A stretch of 60,569 bases of DNA from JASLPR01 sp964496475 (GTDB lineage: Bacteria > Chloroflexota > UBA11872 > VXNJ01): contig CAZBZS010000010.1 in the NCBI GenBank assembly GCA_964496475.1, positions 1 through 60,569 on the forward strand. The letters run 5' to 3'. Numbering within the stretch: position 1 is the stretch's first letter; every line of letters starts with the position of its first letter. Position numbers and translations under genes: made by a program. Positions 51,860 through 60,569 of the stretch are shown here, one piece after another. The notes under the pieces were generated by a model that was given only the letters and a program-made list of their open reading frames with translations, searched no databases and had not been told where the DNA came from.

Positions 51860-52762
51860 TTGATTTTTGTTCTCATTCACATCGCTGCCGGGAATGCGTT
51901 CGCCTTTGTAACCCGCTACGCCCGCGGCGCCATCACTACCTACTTCACGGTTGGGGCCATCAATTACGTCACCGCCATGGTCGTGGCCGTCGCCTGGGCC
52001 ATGCTGGACGGCGGGCTCACCTTCGAGTGGCCGGCCGTAGTTTTCGGCATTGTTCAGGGCCTCGTGTACCAGACCATGTACATCGTGCTCTTCAGCATGA
52101 TCGCCCTCGGGGGCCTCAGCGTCTCGTTCACGGTAAATCGCCTTGCCGTCGCCATACCCATAGCCGGCGCGATCTTTATTTGGGGCGAGGCTCCCTCCGC
52201 CTTCCGGGTGGCCGGCATTCTCTTGTCCTTCGTAGCCCTGCCCCTTATCGGCTCCGATGCTCAGCAGGTGGCCCATCACACCGGTGCGAGCAGCCGCCTT
52301 ATGCCGTTGCTCAGCTTGTACGCCGTCGTCTCAATGGGATTAAGCGGACTTGCCGCCAGGGCTTTTGTTGAAACACGGATCGAAGCAAGCGCAGTGGACC
52401 TCAGCGCCTTTCTATTCATGGCCGCCACCGCGTCCTCGGTCATCACCTGGCCGTTTGTTCGGCGTCTGGCTCGCAATGAGGCCACCCGCCGGGGCATCCG
52501 TCTCGGTCCTGCGAGCAGTCGCGTTCAGGCCCGCGCCCTCGCTATCGGCATCGCCCTCGGCCTGCTGAACTTTGTCCAGAGCATCACCCTCATCAACGCC
52601 CTTATCGCCCTCCCCGCCTCCTTCGTGTTTCCGTTTACCGCCAGCGCCGCCCTGCTTATCCTCACCGCGATCGATTACGTTGTTTGGAAACAGCGATTCG
52701 GACGCCTCACCGTCATCGGCCTTGCCCTGTCCGCCATGACGGTTCTTCTAATCTATTTCTAA
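51860..52762 (+). CDS. EamA/DMT-family transporter
   Basis: A 300-residue membrane protein with about ten hydrophobic segments, arranged as two repeats as in drug/metabolite transporters: the first repeat covers residues 1-135, the second 155-300 (ending I-G-L-A-L-S-A-M-T-V-L-L). TTG start. Substrates of the family range from amino acids to nucleotide sugars; none can be named here. A cytochrome c lipoprotein follows. Confidence 0.78.
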   Translation: MIFVLIHIAAGNAFAFVTRYARGAITTYFTVGAINYVTAMVVAVAWAMLDGGLTFEWPAVVFGIVQGLVYQTMYIVLFSMIALGGLSVSFTVNRLAVAIPIAGAIFIWGEAPSAFRVAGILLSFVALPLIGSDAQQVAHHTGASSRLMPLLSLYAVVSMGLSGLAARAFVETRIEASAVDLSAFLFMAATASSVITWPFVRRLARNEATRRGIRLGPASSRVQARALAIGIALGLLNFVQSITLINALIALPASFVFPFTASAALLILTAIDYVVWKQRFGRLTVIGLALSAMTVLLIYF

Positions 52763-52902
52763 AACCTGTAAGGAAAACGCCGATGTTTCTCCGCGCCACG
52801 TTTGCCGTTGCCCCCTCCGTCGCTTTGGCAGTAGTCTCTCCCGGTCCCACGCTAGGGTGGACTGCGGGGACCGCCGACCAATTACACCCACCAAGGATGT
52901 TC

Positions 52903-53442
52903 ATGTATCTAGCTGTTCGCTTTCTGAAGCAACGAACCCTTGTGGTTGCGGTATTCATACTCGCCGCCCTGATGTCGATCTCACTCGGCGGCTGTGGCCA
53001 GTCCCCGGACGAAACTCCGTTTGGATCGGATGAGAGCGCCGCCCGCAAAACCGCTGCGGTGGTGGAGGCTCCCACCGCAACGGTTTCCACCGAGGCCCCG
53101 GCGGCGGCCGAGACCGCCCCTCCGACCGAGCCGCCCAGCGCTCCGGCGACCAGCGGGGGCGGAGTTGACAGCGCTGCTGCCGAAACTTTATTTATCGGCA
53201 AGGGCTGTGGAGCGTGTCACATGCTGAGCACGGTGCCCGGCGCCGTCGGGACGATCGGCCCGGCTCTTGACGGCGTGGCATCCAGAGATTTGATCGCCAG
53301 CACGCTCGAATTATCGCTAGATAACTTCAAAACCTGGCTGGCGAACCCGGCAGCGGTCAAGCCGGGGACCGCGATGCCGACCCTCGGTCTTGCCGCCGAA
53401 GAAATCGACGTTCTCTCCGCATGGTTGATGACGCTGGAGTAG
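52903..53442 (+). CDS. lipoprotein cytochrome c (one CxxCH)
   Basis: A secreted lipoprotein of 179 residues with signal and lipobox (S-L-G-G-C-G near residue 30), a long Ala/Pro/Thr linker, and a mono-haem domain: C-G-A-C-H near 102 and the probable axial Met in T-A-M-P-T-L near 155. ATG 52903 with AAGGA six bases upstream gives the best signal peptide; ATG 52897 and an earlier in-frame ATG at 52783 are alternatives. It is followed by the TlpA lipoprotein, so a role in a membrane electron chain or cytochrome maturation is likely. Confidence 0.82.
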   Translation: MYLAVRFLKQRTLVVAVFILAALMSISLGGCGQSPDETPFGSDESAARKTAAVVEAPTATVSTEAPAAAETAPPTEPPSAPATSGGGVDSAAAETLFIGKGCGACHMLSTVPGAVGTIGPALDGVASRDLIASTLELSLDNFKTWLANPAAVKPGTAMPTLGLAAEEIDVLSAWLMTLE

Positions 53443-53513
53443 GGTCCGGCCCGGTTGTCCGCTTTGTAAGTAAATCGACTGCGGACCCGGGTTGTAGATG
53501 CGAGACTCTCGAC

Positions 53514-54119
53514 ATGGGTGGCATTGAATCTCGAGGTCGTGGTGCTGGTTCCGCGCTGAGTCGGCGCGGCGCTCTGGGTCTTGGCGCCCTGGTCGCTGGA
53601 CTGGCCCTCGCCGGCTGCGGTCAGGCCGCGGGTTTCGCGCCCGAGTCCGGATCCGCCGCCAGCACTTCTGCCCCGCTGCCCGATATCGGTCTTGCGATCG
53701 GCGACCGCTTCCCCGATTTCAAGGTGGAGTCACTTGCGGGTGGAACTCTGTCTCTGGCCAGCTACGCCGGCCGGCCTCTGTTCGTAAATTTCTGGGCCAC
53801 CTGGTGCGGCCCGTGCCGCATCGAGCTTCCGGAGATGGAGGCTATCTGGGCGAGTAGCGAGTTCGGCGATCTCGCGATTATCGCTATCAGTGTTGGCGAA
53901 CGCCGCGATACCGTTGAGACATTCGTTACCGAGGAGATTCCGCTTACATTCGATGTGGGCATCGATCCAAGCGGCAGATCCAACGATCAGTACAACATCA
54001 TCGGCATGCCCACCAGCTACTTTCTCGACACCCGCGGCGTCATCAAGGATGTCAACATCGGCGGGATGAATCGCGATCTGCTGGTGAGGCGTATCAGCAC
54101 CATCGCGGACCCTGTCTAA
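53514..54119 (+). CDS. TlpA/ResA-like thiol-disulfide lipoprotein
   Basis: A 201-residue thioredoxin-fold protein. The N-terminus combines a twin-Arg (S-R-R-G-A-L near residue 16) with a lipobox (L-A-L-A-G-C-G), so it may be a Tat-exported lipoprotein. The redox site is W-A-T-W-C-G-P-C near residue 94, and G-M-P-T-S-Y-F near 166 holds the cis-Pro loop. The frame extends upstream to 53421, but the ATG at 53514 fits the signal peptide. It could receive electrons from the CcdA-like protein at 2494 and serve cytochrome c maturation. Confidence 0.86.
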   Translation: MGGIESRGRGAGSALSRRGALGLGALVAGLALAGCGQAAGFAPESGSAASTSAPLPDIGLAIGDRFPDFKVESLAGGTLSLASYAGRPLFVNFWATWCGPCRIELPEMEAIWASSEFGDLAIIAISVGERRDTVETFVTEEIPLTFDVGIDPSGRSNDQYNIIGMPTSYFLDTRGVIKDVNIGGMNRDLLVRRISTIADPV

Positions 54120-54162
54120 AGTCCACAATCCGACCGCCGAACGTCCCCCCGATTCCGCTCTC

Positions 54163-56001
54163 CTATTCGACGGTGACGCTCTTCGCCAGATTTCGCGGCT
54201 GGTCGACGTCGCAACCCCGCCGGACCGCGATGTAGTACGCGAAGAGCTGCATCGGCACCGCCATGAGAATTGGCGTTAGCAACTCCGTGGTGGCTGGCAA
54301 GCCCACAAATCGATCCGCCAGCTCTTCCAGAACGGCATCGCCCTCGTGCCCAAACGCTATCACCCTCCCCTCGCGCGCTTTTGCCTCCTCGATGTTGCTG
54401 CTCATTTTCTCGTACACGCGCCCGGCCGGCGCGAGCGCCACAACCGGCATCTCGTCGGTTATGAGGGCGATCGGTCCGTGCTTCATCTCCCCGGCCGGAT
54501 AGCCTTCCGCGTGAATGTACGAGACCTCCTTCATCTTCAGCGCTCCCTCCAGCGCGATTGGGTAGTTGATACCCCGACCCAGAAACAGAAAATCGGACAC
54601 TCTCGCGTACTCCCGAGCCAGGTCCTGTATCCGTCCGTCCAACTTCAGGACTTGCTCGATCCGCTGCGGGATTCGGATCAGGTCCTGCATAAGCTCGGTC
54701 GCCCGTTGTGCCTGGATCGTCCCGCGAACTCTGCCTATCTGAATTGCCAGCATGTACAAGGCGGCGATGATGGCGGTGAACGTCTTGGTCGACGCCACGC
54801 CAATCTCAGGTCCGGCGTGGGTGAACAAAATGCCTTCGGCCTCTCGGCTGAGCGTGCTGCCGGGCACATTGCATATCGCCACCACCGGCGTGCCCTGGTT
54901 CTGCGCCACCCGCATCGCAGCCAGGGTGTCGAACGTTTCCCCGGATTGGCTCAAGGCGATTACCAGGCATTTTTCGTCGAGCACCGGCTGCCGGTAATGG
55001 AACTCTGATCCGTAGTCCACCTCCGCCGGTATCCCAACCAGTTCCTCGACGTAATATTTTCCGACAAGCGCGGCATGCCACGAAGTCCCGCAGGCCAGCA
55101 ATAACACCCGCTCGATATCTTTCAGATTTGGTTCCACCGTTCCCAAATTGTCGAGATAGAGCTTGCCGGATTCCTCGGAATACCGGCCCCTAATCGTGTC
55201 CGCGAGCGCGCGCGGCTGCTCGAATATCTCCTTCTGCATGAAGTGGCTGTAGCCACCTTTTTCCGCAAGCACCGGACTCCAGGAAATTTTCTCGACGGTC
55301 TTCTCCAGCAGCTGGCTCTCCCCGTCGGTCACCACGACCACGCCCCCCCGGGTCAGCCGCACGATCTCGCCGTCCTCGATCACGATGATCCGGCGCGTGT
55401 AGGGCAGCAGGGCGGGCACGTCGGATGCGACGAACACTTCGTCGTCGCCAACTCCGACGACCAGCGGGCTCGCGACTCGCGCTGCCACGAGGGTGTCGGC
55501 ATCTCCGGCCCACATGACCGCGATCGCGTAAGCGCCCTGTAATTCTTTCAGCGAGCTTCGCACTGCTTCGTGCAAATCCTGCGTGTCCCGCAGGTGCCAT
55601 GCGATCAATTGGGATATGACCTCGGTGTCCGTCTCTGACACGAATTCAAAACCGAGACCGGTGAGCCGCTGGCGCAACTCGCGGTAATTCTCGACTATGC
55701 CGTTATGCACGACCACGACCTCGCCGCTCGAATCTCGCTGCGGGTGGGCATTTACCTCGTTCGGCCGGCCGTGGGTGGCCCACCGGGTGTGGCCCAACCC
55801 GATCGTGCCCTCGAACGTCTCTGTCCGCAGCGACTCTTCCAGTTCCCGCAGCTTGCCCGCGCGGCGGTGAACCCGAATCTCTCCACTCTCCAACGCTGCT
55901 ATCCCAGCCGAGTCATAGCCCCGGTATTCCAGCCTCTTCAGCCCGTCCAGCAGCACCGGCACAACCGCCCGTGGACCCACGTAGGCGATGATTCCACACA
56001 C
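54163..56001 (-). CDS. glmS: glutamine-fructose-6-phosphate aminotransferase (isomerizing)
   Basis: A full-length 612-residue enzyme that makes glucosamine-6-phosphate for cell-envelope sugars. The N-terminal glutaminase starts with Cys2 (M-C-G-I-I-A-Y), with R-W-A-T-H near residue 73 and H-N-G-I near 99. Two SIS domains follow (A-C-G-T-S near 303 and S-Q-S-G-E near 350), and the protein ends in L-A-K-S-V-T-V-E. No glmS ribozyme was recognised upstream. Convergent with the TlpA gene. Confidence 0.95.
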   Translation of the reverse strand: MCGIIAYVGPRAVVPVLLDGLKRLEYRGYDSAGIAALESGEIRVHRRAGKLRELEESLRTETFEGTIGLGHTRWATHGRPNEVNAHPQRDSSGEVVVVHNGIVENYRELRQRLTGLGFEFVSETDTEVISQLIAWHLRDTQDLHEAVRSSLKELQGAYAIAVMWAGDADTLVAARVASPLVVGVGDDEVFVASDVPALLPYTRRIIVIEDGEIVRLTRGGVVVVTDGESQLLEKTVEKISWSPVLAEKGGYSHFMQKEIFEQPRALADTIRGRYSEESGKLYLDNLGTVEPNLKDIERVLLLACGTSWHAALVGKYYVEELVGIPAEVDYGSEFHYRQPVLDEKCLVIALSQSGETFDTLAAMRVAQNQGTPVVAICNVPGSTLSREAEGILFTHAGPEIGVASTKTFTAIIAALYMLAIQIGRVRGTIQAQRATELMQDLIRIPQRIEQVLKLDGRIQDLAREYARVSDFLFLGRGINYPIALEGALKMKEVSYIHAEGYPAGEMKHGPIALITDEMPVVALAPAGRVYEKMSSNIEEAKAREGRVIAFGHEGDAVLEELADRFVGLPATTELLTPILMAVPMQLFAYYIAVRRGCDVDQPRNLAKSVTVE

Positions 56002-56148
56002 GTTGTTGGCAGGCCTTTCTGAGAGAGTCTTTGGTGATCCGGGGCGCGCGCAGCCCCAGCCGCTCAGATTCTACGCTCGATGCCGGTCCCGCGACGCCAC
56101 TGTCGACCGGGCAAACGAACAGTCCGGTCTGGTGGTTACGCCGCGGGA

Positions 56149-57999
56149 CTACTCCGCTATTTCGGACTCATCAGCCGGCCCGGCGGATTCGTTGCCGTTG
56201 GTTCCTCCGGAGCCGTTATCACCGTTGGGCGAGAGCAATCTAGGGGTCCCGTTTCCGCTGAGACCACCGGCGTTCATCAATGCGTATTCAGGGAGGTATT
56301 TCGGGCCCATTCCGGACTCGATCAACTCATCGTGTTTCGCGATGATGCCAATCACGTCATGCCCATCCAGTTCCTCGTGCTCCAGCAGCCCTTCAGCGAT
56401 CTCATGCACCGCCCCGGCATATTTCACCAGCAGTCCCTTCGCCTTCTTGAACTCCTGCTCCAGCACCTGCTCAACTCGGGTCTTTGTTTCCGGGTCCAGG
56501 TGCCCCTGGCCCCACGGCAGCACCGAAAACAGGCTCCCATCCATGCCCCAGACCGCCAGCATGTGATAGGCGAGCTCCGACGCCCGCGCCAGGTCCTCGC
56601 TGACCCCGCTCATGCGCGTGCCGAGGAACAGCTCCTCGGCGGCTCGGCTCGCCAGCGCCACCTGTATCCGTGCCAGGGCCTCCTCCCGCACCAGAGTGTG
56701 TCGTTCCTCCGTCGGCTTCCACGCCGCGAAACCCAGCGCCCCACCGTGGCGGATGATCGTTACCTTCGACAACCGCTCGTGCCTCATCAGCTTCACCAGC
56801 GGCACCGCGTGCCCCGCCTCGTGATAGGCGATCCGCCGGCGCTCATCCAGCGGCATGCTGCGGATGGGTTCGCGCAGTCCGTACTCGTGGTCCTCGCGCG
56901 CCCGGGTGATGTCCGCGTAGGTGATCGCGTCCCGCCCCTCAAAATGGGCGTGAATTACAGCCTCGTTGATGATGTGCTTAATTGCGACCGGGGTGTACCC
57001 GATCGAGTCGTTGGACAGCCGGTCCAACGGCATTTCCTCATGCCGGACCTTGGCCAGGTAATAGGAGGCGATGTCTTTGCGCCCGTCGAAATCGGGTATG
57101 TCGACGTGAATCTGTCGGTCGAAGCGTCCCGGTCGCAACAGAGCCTGGTCCAAGCTGTGGGCGAGGTTTGTCGCTCCAATCGTCAAAACCGGGGGCAAGA
57201 TTGCCTTCCCTTTCCTCAGCCCTAGCTTGCGCAGCAGCCGCGGTCGCCAGCCGTTATCGAAGTTAGGCGGATCCATCTGGGTCAGTAGCTCGTTGAGCAT
57301 CATTGCGCCGCCGCCCCCCATCATTCCGCCCATTCCCCCACCCATCCCGCCGCCCGACTGCCGGTCCCGCGCCATCCCGATCGCATCGATTTCATCAATG
57401 AAGACGATTGCGCCGCCGTGCTTGCGCGCCATCTTCCGTGCTTTTCCGTAGAGCATTATGATGCGCAGTACGCCGATTCCCATGAACATATTTGAGAATC
57501 CGGGCGCCGAGGCGTATGCGAACGGCAGACCGGCCTCGGTCGCGATCGCCTGCGCCAGGTAACTCTTCCCGGTCCCCGGGGGGCCTTCCAGCAGCAAACC
57601 CCTCGTGTGCTCCCCGCCCATCTCCTTGATCTCCCGCACGCCCCGCAACAGCATCACGATCCGCCGCGCCACCTCCAATACATTGTCGTTTCCACGATAA
57701 TCGTCAAACGTCACCCCGGTTTCACCCGCCTGCACCCAGTACACGCGCCCTCGGGCCATGAACATAATCAGTGCGCCAAACTGCACGACCATGAACATCA
57801 TCGCGTAAAGCAGGCCGAACACCTGCTGCAAGATCCCGACCATCAACCCCGTAGCCAGAATCCACAGCGCTACCATCCCCGCCGTCAGGATCAGGTACAG
57901 AATGGTCTTGTACTTGTTCGCCCACAGGAAGTCGATCAGGCCCCCCGTCGCGGCCAGCCCGGCTTTTCGCCTGATGTCCTGGTCTTTGTTGCTTTGCAT
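56149..57999 (-). CDS. FtsH-like AAA+ zinc metalloprotease, unusual form
   Basis: A 616-residue membrane protease. Two hydrophobic stretches (about 31-52 and 58-82) are separated by only a few residues, so the usual periplasmic domain is missing. The ATPase has Walker A G-P-P-G-T-G-K-S (139-146), Walker B V-F-I-D-E-I-D (199-205) and the R-P-G-R-F-D box near 289. The protease site is H-E-A-G-H (393-397). A Gly/Met-rich insertion occupies about residues 216-234 next to Walker B. The C-terminus is a Gly/Asn/Ser-rich tail. Housekeeping FtsH is probably elsewhere; this looks like a specialised paralogue. Confidence 0.85.
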   Translation of the reverse strand: MQSNKDQDIRRKAGLAATGGLIDFLWANKYKTILYLILTAGMVALWILATGLMVGILQQVFGLLYAMMFMVVQFGALIMFMARGRVYWVQAGETGVTFDDYRGNDNVLEVARRIVMLLRGVREIKEMGGEHTRGLLLEGPPGTGKSYLAQAIATEAGLPFAYASAPGFSNMFMGIGVLRIIMLYGKARKMARKHGGAIVFIDEIDAIGMARDRQSGGGMGGGMGGMMGGGGAMMLNELLTQMDPPNFDNGWRPRLLRKLGLRKGKAILPPVLTIGATNLAHSLDQALLRPGRFDRQIHVDIPDFDGRKDIASYYLAKVRHEEMPLDRLSNDSIGYTPVAIKHIINEAVIHAHFEGRDAITYADITRAREDHEYGLREPIRSMPLDERRRIAYHEAGHAVPLVKLMRHERLSKVTIIRHGGALGFAAWKPTEERHTLVREEALARIQVALASRAAEELFLGTRMSGVSEDLARASELAYHMLAVWGMDGSLFSVLPWGQGHLDPETKTRVEQVLEQEFKKAKGLLVKYAGAVHEIAEGLLEHEELDGHDVIGIIAKHDELIESGMGPKYLPEYALMNAGGLSGNGTPRLLSPNGDNGSGGTNGNESAGPADESEIAE

Positions 58000-58255
58000 G
58001 GCGCCTCCACCTCGTTGCCCGCTAGGCGCCCGCAGTCACGATCGGTGAATGCCGGACACTGCACTGACGATTTCCGCAGTATACTTCCGCCCCTTCGTCT
58101 CCGAGCGAGACAAAACTACACGTTCGGGGTAACTCCTCACGGTCTACTCTCGGCCGTCGTTCGCATCTTGTACGGTCGAGACATTTTGTCTAAACTCGCC
58201 TGGACCCGGGAGGCTTCCGGTCGGAATGCCGTCCCTTCGTCATAAGGTTTAGCCC

Positions 58256-60317
58256 GTGCCGCTCAATCCCTCGCAGATTGTCGATCGCCTGTCGGCCGAT
58301 GCCTCCTTCGCCGCCGGCGTCACCAGCTGGCGAGTCGCTCCCGCCCGCGAAGCCCGGACCTCCCCCTTCCCCGAGGGTGTGAGTCCCCGCATCACCGCGG
58401 CTCTCGCCGAGCGCGGGATCACCGAGCTTTACACGCACCAGGCCGGCGCGATTCAGTCGGCGCTTGCCGGAGCCAATGTGGTCGTCGTCACTGGCACTGC
58501 CTCCGGCAAGACCCTCTGCTACAACCTCCCGGTCCTCCAATCTATCGTCGAGGACCCGGCCAGCCGCGCCCTGCATATGTTCCCCACCAAGGCCCTGGCG
58601 CAGGACCAGCTGGACGAGCTCCACGGCCTGATTACGACGGCTGGCGTCGACGTCAAGACCTTCACCTACGACGGCGACACTCCGCGCGACGCCCGCAGCG
58701 CGGTCCGCCGCGCCGGCCACATCGTGATCACCAATCCCGACATGCTCCACACCGGCATCCTCCCGCACCACACCAACTGGACGCGCCTCTTCGAAAATCT
58801 CCGTTACATCGTCATCGATGAGCTGCACACCTACCGGGGCGTCTTTGGCAGCCATCTGGCCAACGTCCTCCGCCGTCTCCGCCGAATCTGCGAGTTCTAC
58901 GGCAGCGATCCCACCTTCATCTGCTGCTCCGCCACCATCGCTAATCCGCGGGACCTCGCCACTCGCCTCACCGGCGAGGATTTCACCGTAATCGACGATG
59001 ACTGCTCGCCTCAAGGTGAACGCCACTTCATCTTTTACAATCCCGGCGTCGTCAATGCGGAGCTTGGCATCCGCCGCCCGGCTATCGACGAGACCGCCGA
59101 GCTAGCCAAACTTTTCCTGGGCAACGATGTCCAGACCATCGCCTTTGCCCGCAGCCGCGTCAAAACCGAAATCCTTCTGTCGAAGCTACAGGCTGATCCC
59201 GCCCTTCGGGGACGGAAAATAAGCGGATATCGCGGCGGCTATCTCCCGTCCGAGCGCCGTGCCATTGAAGAAGGTCTTCGCAGCGGCGATGTGCGAGGGG
59301 TCATCGCCACCAACGCCCTGGAGCTGGGCATCGATATCGGCCAGTTGGAAGCCGTCCTCCTGTGCGGATATCCCGGCACGATTTCCAGCACCTGGCAACG
59401 ATTCGGTCGCGCCGGCCGACGCCAGGACGCCTCCATCGCCATCATGATCGCCGGGTCCAGCCCCCTCGATCAGTACATCATCAATCATCCCAACTACTTC
59501 TTCGATGCTCCGGTCGAAGCCGGGCTCGTCAATCCGGACAACCTGTACATCCTGAACAGCCATCTCAAGTGTGCTGCTTTCGAACTGCCTTTTGAGGAAG
59601 GCGAAGTCTTTGGGGTCGGTACCACCGAAGCCATGCTCGAGTATCTGGCGACCGAGGGAGTTCTCCACAAGTCCGGCGATACGTGGCACTGGTCCGTGGC
59701 CAACGACTTCCCTGCCCAGAACGTGAGCCTGCGCACCGGCGCGCTCGATAACGTCGTCATTATTGATACCACCAATAAGCCTCGCGTCCTCGGGCAGGTC
59801 GACACGTTCGCCGCGCCCATGCTTATTCACACCGATGCCATCTACCTTCACGCCGGGTGCCAGTACCACGTCGATCGCCTCGATTGGGATGAGAAGAAGG
59901 CCTACGTCAAGCAGGTGACGGTCGAGCACTATACGGACGCCAGCAAGAATGTCCGCGTGGCCGTGCTTGACGATTTCGAGACCGACTCCGCCGGCGGCCT
60001 CGGCCGCGGTTGGGGCGAGGTCCGCATAACCTCCCTTCCCACCCTCTTCAAGAAGATCAAGCTTTCCAACAGCGACAACGTCGGCTGGGGCAAGATCGAC
60101 CTCCCCCAGCAGGAGACTCACACCACCGCCTACTGGCTCACTCTGCCCGCCGATCTTGAGACCCGTCTCGGTCGCGAGCCTCTCGAAAGCGCCCTTCTGG
60201 GCGCCGCCCACCACTTCGATGGCCTTGGAGGTGGTCTCGGTAAANNNNNNNNNNGCCAAGAACCACGTACTCGAACTTCTCCGGCTCGGCGCCCAACGCC
60301 TGAAAACCGCTTCCTGA
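58256..60317 (+). CDS. mrfA: MrfA (YprA)-type DEAD/DEAH-box repair helicase, interrupted by assembly gap
   Basis: A superfamily-2 helicase: Walker A T-G-T-A-S-G-K-T near residue 80, motif II V-I-D-E-L-H-T-Y near 187 followed by R-G-V-F-G-S-H, motif III C-S-A-T near 224, and C-terminal motifs A-T-N-A-L-E-L-G-I-D near 353 and R-F-G-R-A-G-R-R near 382. In B. subtilis MrfA acts with nuclease MrfB in mitomycin-lesion repair. The C-terminal DUF1998 domain with its four Cys falls in the 10-N gap. After the gap the frame A-K-N-H-V-L-E-L-L-R-L fits the normal DUF1998 end and stops at 60315-60317. The codon frame differs across the N run, so the real gap is longer than ten bases. GTG start. Confidence 0.85.
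60245..60254. other. assembly gap (10 N) inside the helicase gene
   Basis: Ten undetermined bases. Coding sense on both sides belongs to the same protein, and by family length some 60-90 residues appear to be missing, so ten is a placeholder. Confidence 0.92.
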
Positions 60318-60341
60318 GCCCTCTGGGCCTCTTTTTCGCCG

Positions 60342-60569
60342 ATGGCCGCTCGCTCCACTATCACCCCCGCCCCCATCGCCTTGCCGGGCGTCGAAATCGA
60401 AAACGAGCACGGCGTTTTTCTCATGGCTGAGACCAGCCGGTCGCTTGCGACCTTGCGTGACGGGGTCCGGGCCGACGACGTGCACAGCGCCGGCGGCGAC
60501 CCGCTCGTCCAGGCCGCGCGGGACGGAGAATTCGCCGAATTCGATACCGCCCGCGCCCTGTTCATCGAC
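60342..60569 (+). CDS. mrfB: YprB/MrfB-like RNase-H-fold nuclease (5' part, cut by window end)
   Basis: An open frame of 76 codons from ATG 60342 to the window end. Its start contains L-P-G-V-E-I-E-N-E-H-G-V-F-L followed by A-E-T-S-R, like the p-G-x-E-x-E-x-x-x-G-x-F-x-x-E opening of YprB proteins, and it lies directly behind the MrfA-type helicase, as in the B. subtilis mrfAB pair. The catalytic DEDD residues would be downstream. The call rests on this short segment and on gene order. Confidence 0.6.
   Translation, partial: MAARSTITPAPIALPGVEIENEHGVFLMAETSRSLATLRDGVRADDVHSAGGDPLVQAARDGEFAEFDTARALFID

Noticed and set aside
52783..52902. Separate small gene before the cytochrome c lipoprotein
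   Set aside because: ATG 52783 has AAGGA upstream, but its frame runs into the cytochrome gene without a stop. It is an alternative start or the trace of an earlier gene rather than an independent one.
1..60569. CRISPR arrays, rRNA genes and complete insertion sequences
   Set aside because: No regularly spaced direct repeats, no rRNA-like stretches and no transposase genes were seen in either strand.

Overview
The window is a GC-rich bacterial scaffold of about 60.6 kb with two 10-N assembly gaps (6392-6401 and 60245-60254). GTG and TTG starts are frequent. The gene content fits a free-living or host-associated Chloroflexota, possibly of the SAR202/Dehalococcoidia type: several enolase-superfamily sugar-acid dehydratases, many sulfatase-family proteins, short-chain and 2-hydroxyacid dehydrogenases, a phytanoyl-CoA-type dioxygenase, a DarA-type c-di-AMP receptor, and a UbiD/UbiA/UbiX cassette of the kind used for menaquinone. 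The taxon is an inference from gene content only.

Layout. 1-6250: a possible groL end with a strong terminator, a c-di-AMP receptor, threonine synthase, a CcdA-like thiol transporter whose first helix lies at its C-terminus, P-protein (pheA), a potassium channel with most of its RCK domain missing, a small membrane protein and an ilvD remnant. 6400-21640: a sulfur-ester region with one sulfatase, a tandem triplet of paralogous sulfatases, an arylsulfotransferase-like protein, a sugar-acid dehydratase, a dead SDR gene, a redoxin gene with an in-frame TGA at the redox cysteine, and an amidase between two sulfatase-fold enzymes that carry Thr instead of the formylglycine Cys. 21800-32350: an aminotransferase, a 1-kb stretch with only tiny membrane ORFs, an aldolase, a dioxygenase, a 2-hydroxyacid dehydrogenase, two enolase-superfamily genes and two lipoproteins (cytochrome c, TPR). 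32350-35180: a degraded island with a low-GC glycosidase-like lipoprotein, the tail of a tyrosine recombinase and a dnaE fragment. 35180-42980: an SDR, a lactonase fragment, tRNA-Arg(CCG), another enolase-superfamily gene, lipoate ligase, a DUF3179 gene with a second in-frame TGA at its CxxC motif, a dehydroquinase, a SerA-like dehydrogenase and a HAD phosphatase. 43140-60569: the ubiD-ubiA-ubiX-HAD cassette, two aldo/keto-reductase genes (one without its catalytic tetrad), an endonuclease III homologue, thrS, a DMT transporter, a cytochrome c and a TlpA lipoprotein, glmS, an unusual FtsH-like protease, and an mrfA-mrfB (yprA-yprB) DNA-repair pair cut by the second gap and the window end.

How the genes work together. 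The sulfatases, sulfotransferase, amidase, dehydratases, aldolase and dehydrogenases together suggest intracellular breakdown of sulfated or acidic sugars and related organic matter, with the products entering central metabolism as 2-keto-3-deoxy acids. The most notable signals are two TGA codons, each replacing the first Cys of a T-W-C-P-x-C motif. The redoxin TGA is followed at the right distance by a perfect hairpin with a GGUU loop, so selenocysteine is the best explanation there. Gene decay is also common (SDR, ilvD, dnaE, lactonase, DUF3179), so each broken gene was weighed against simple pseudogenisation.
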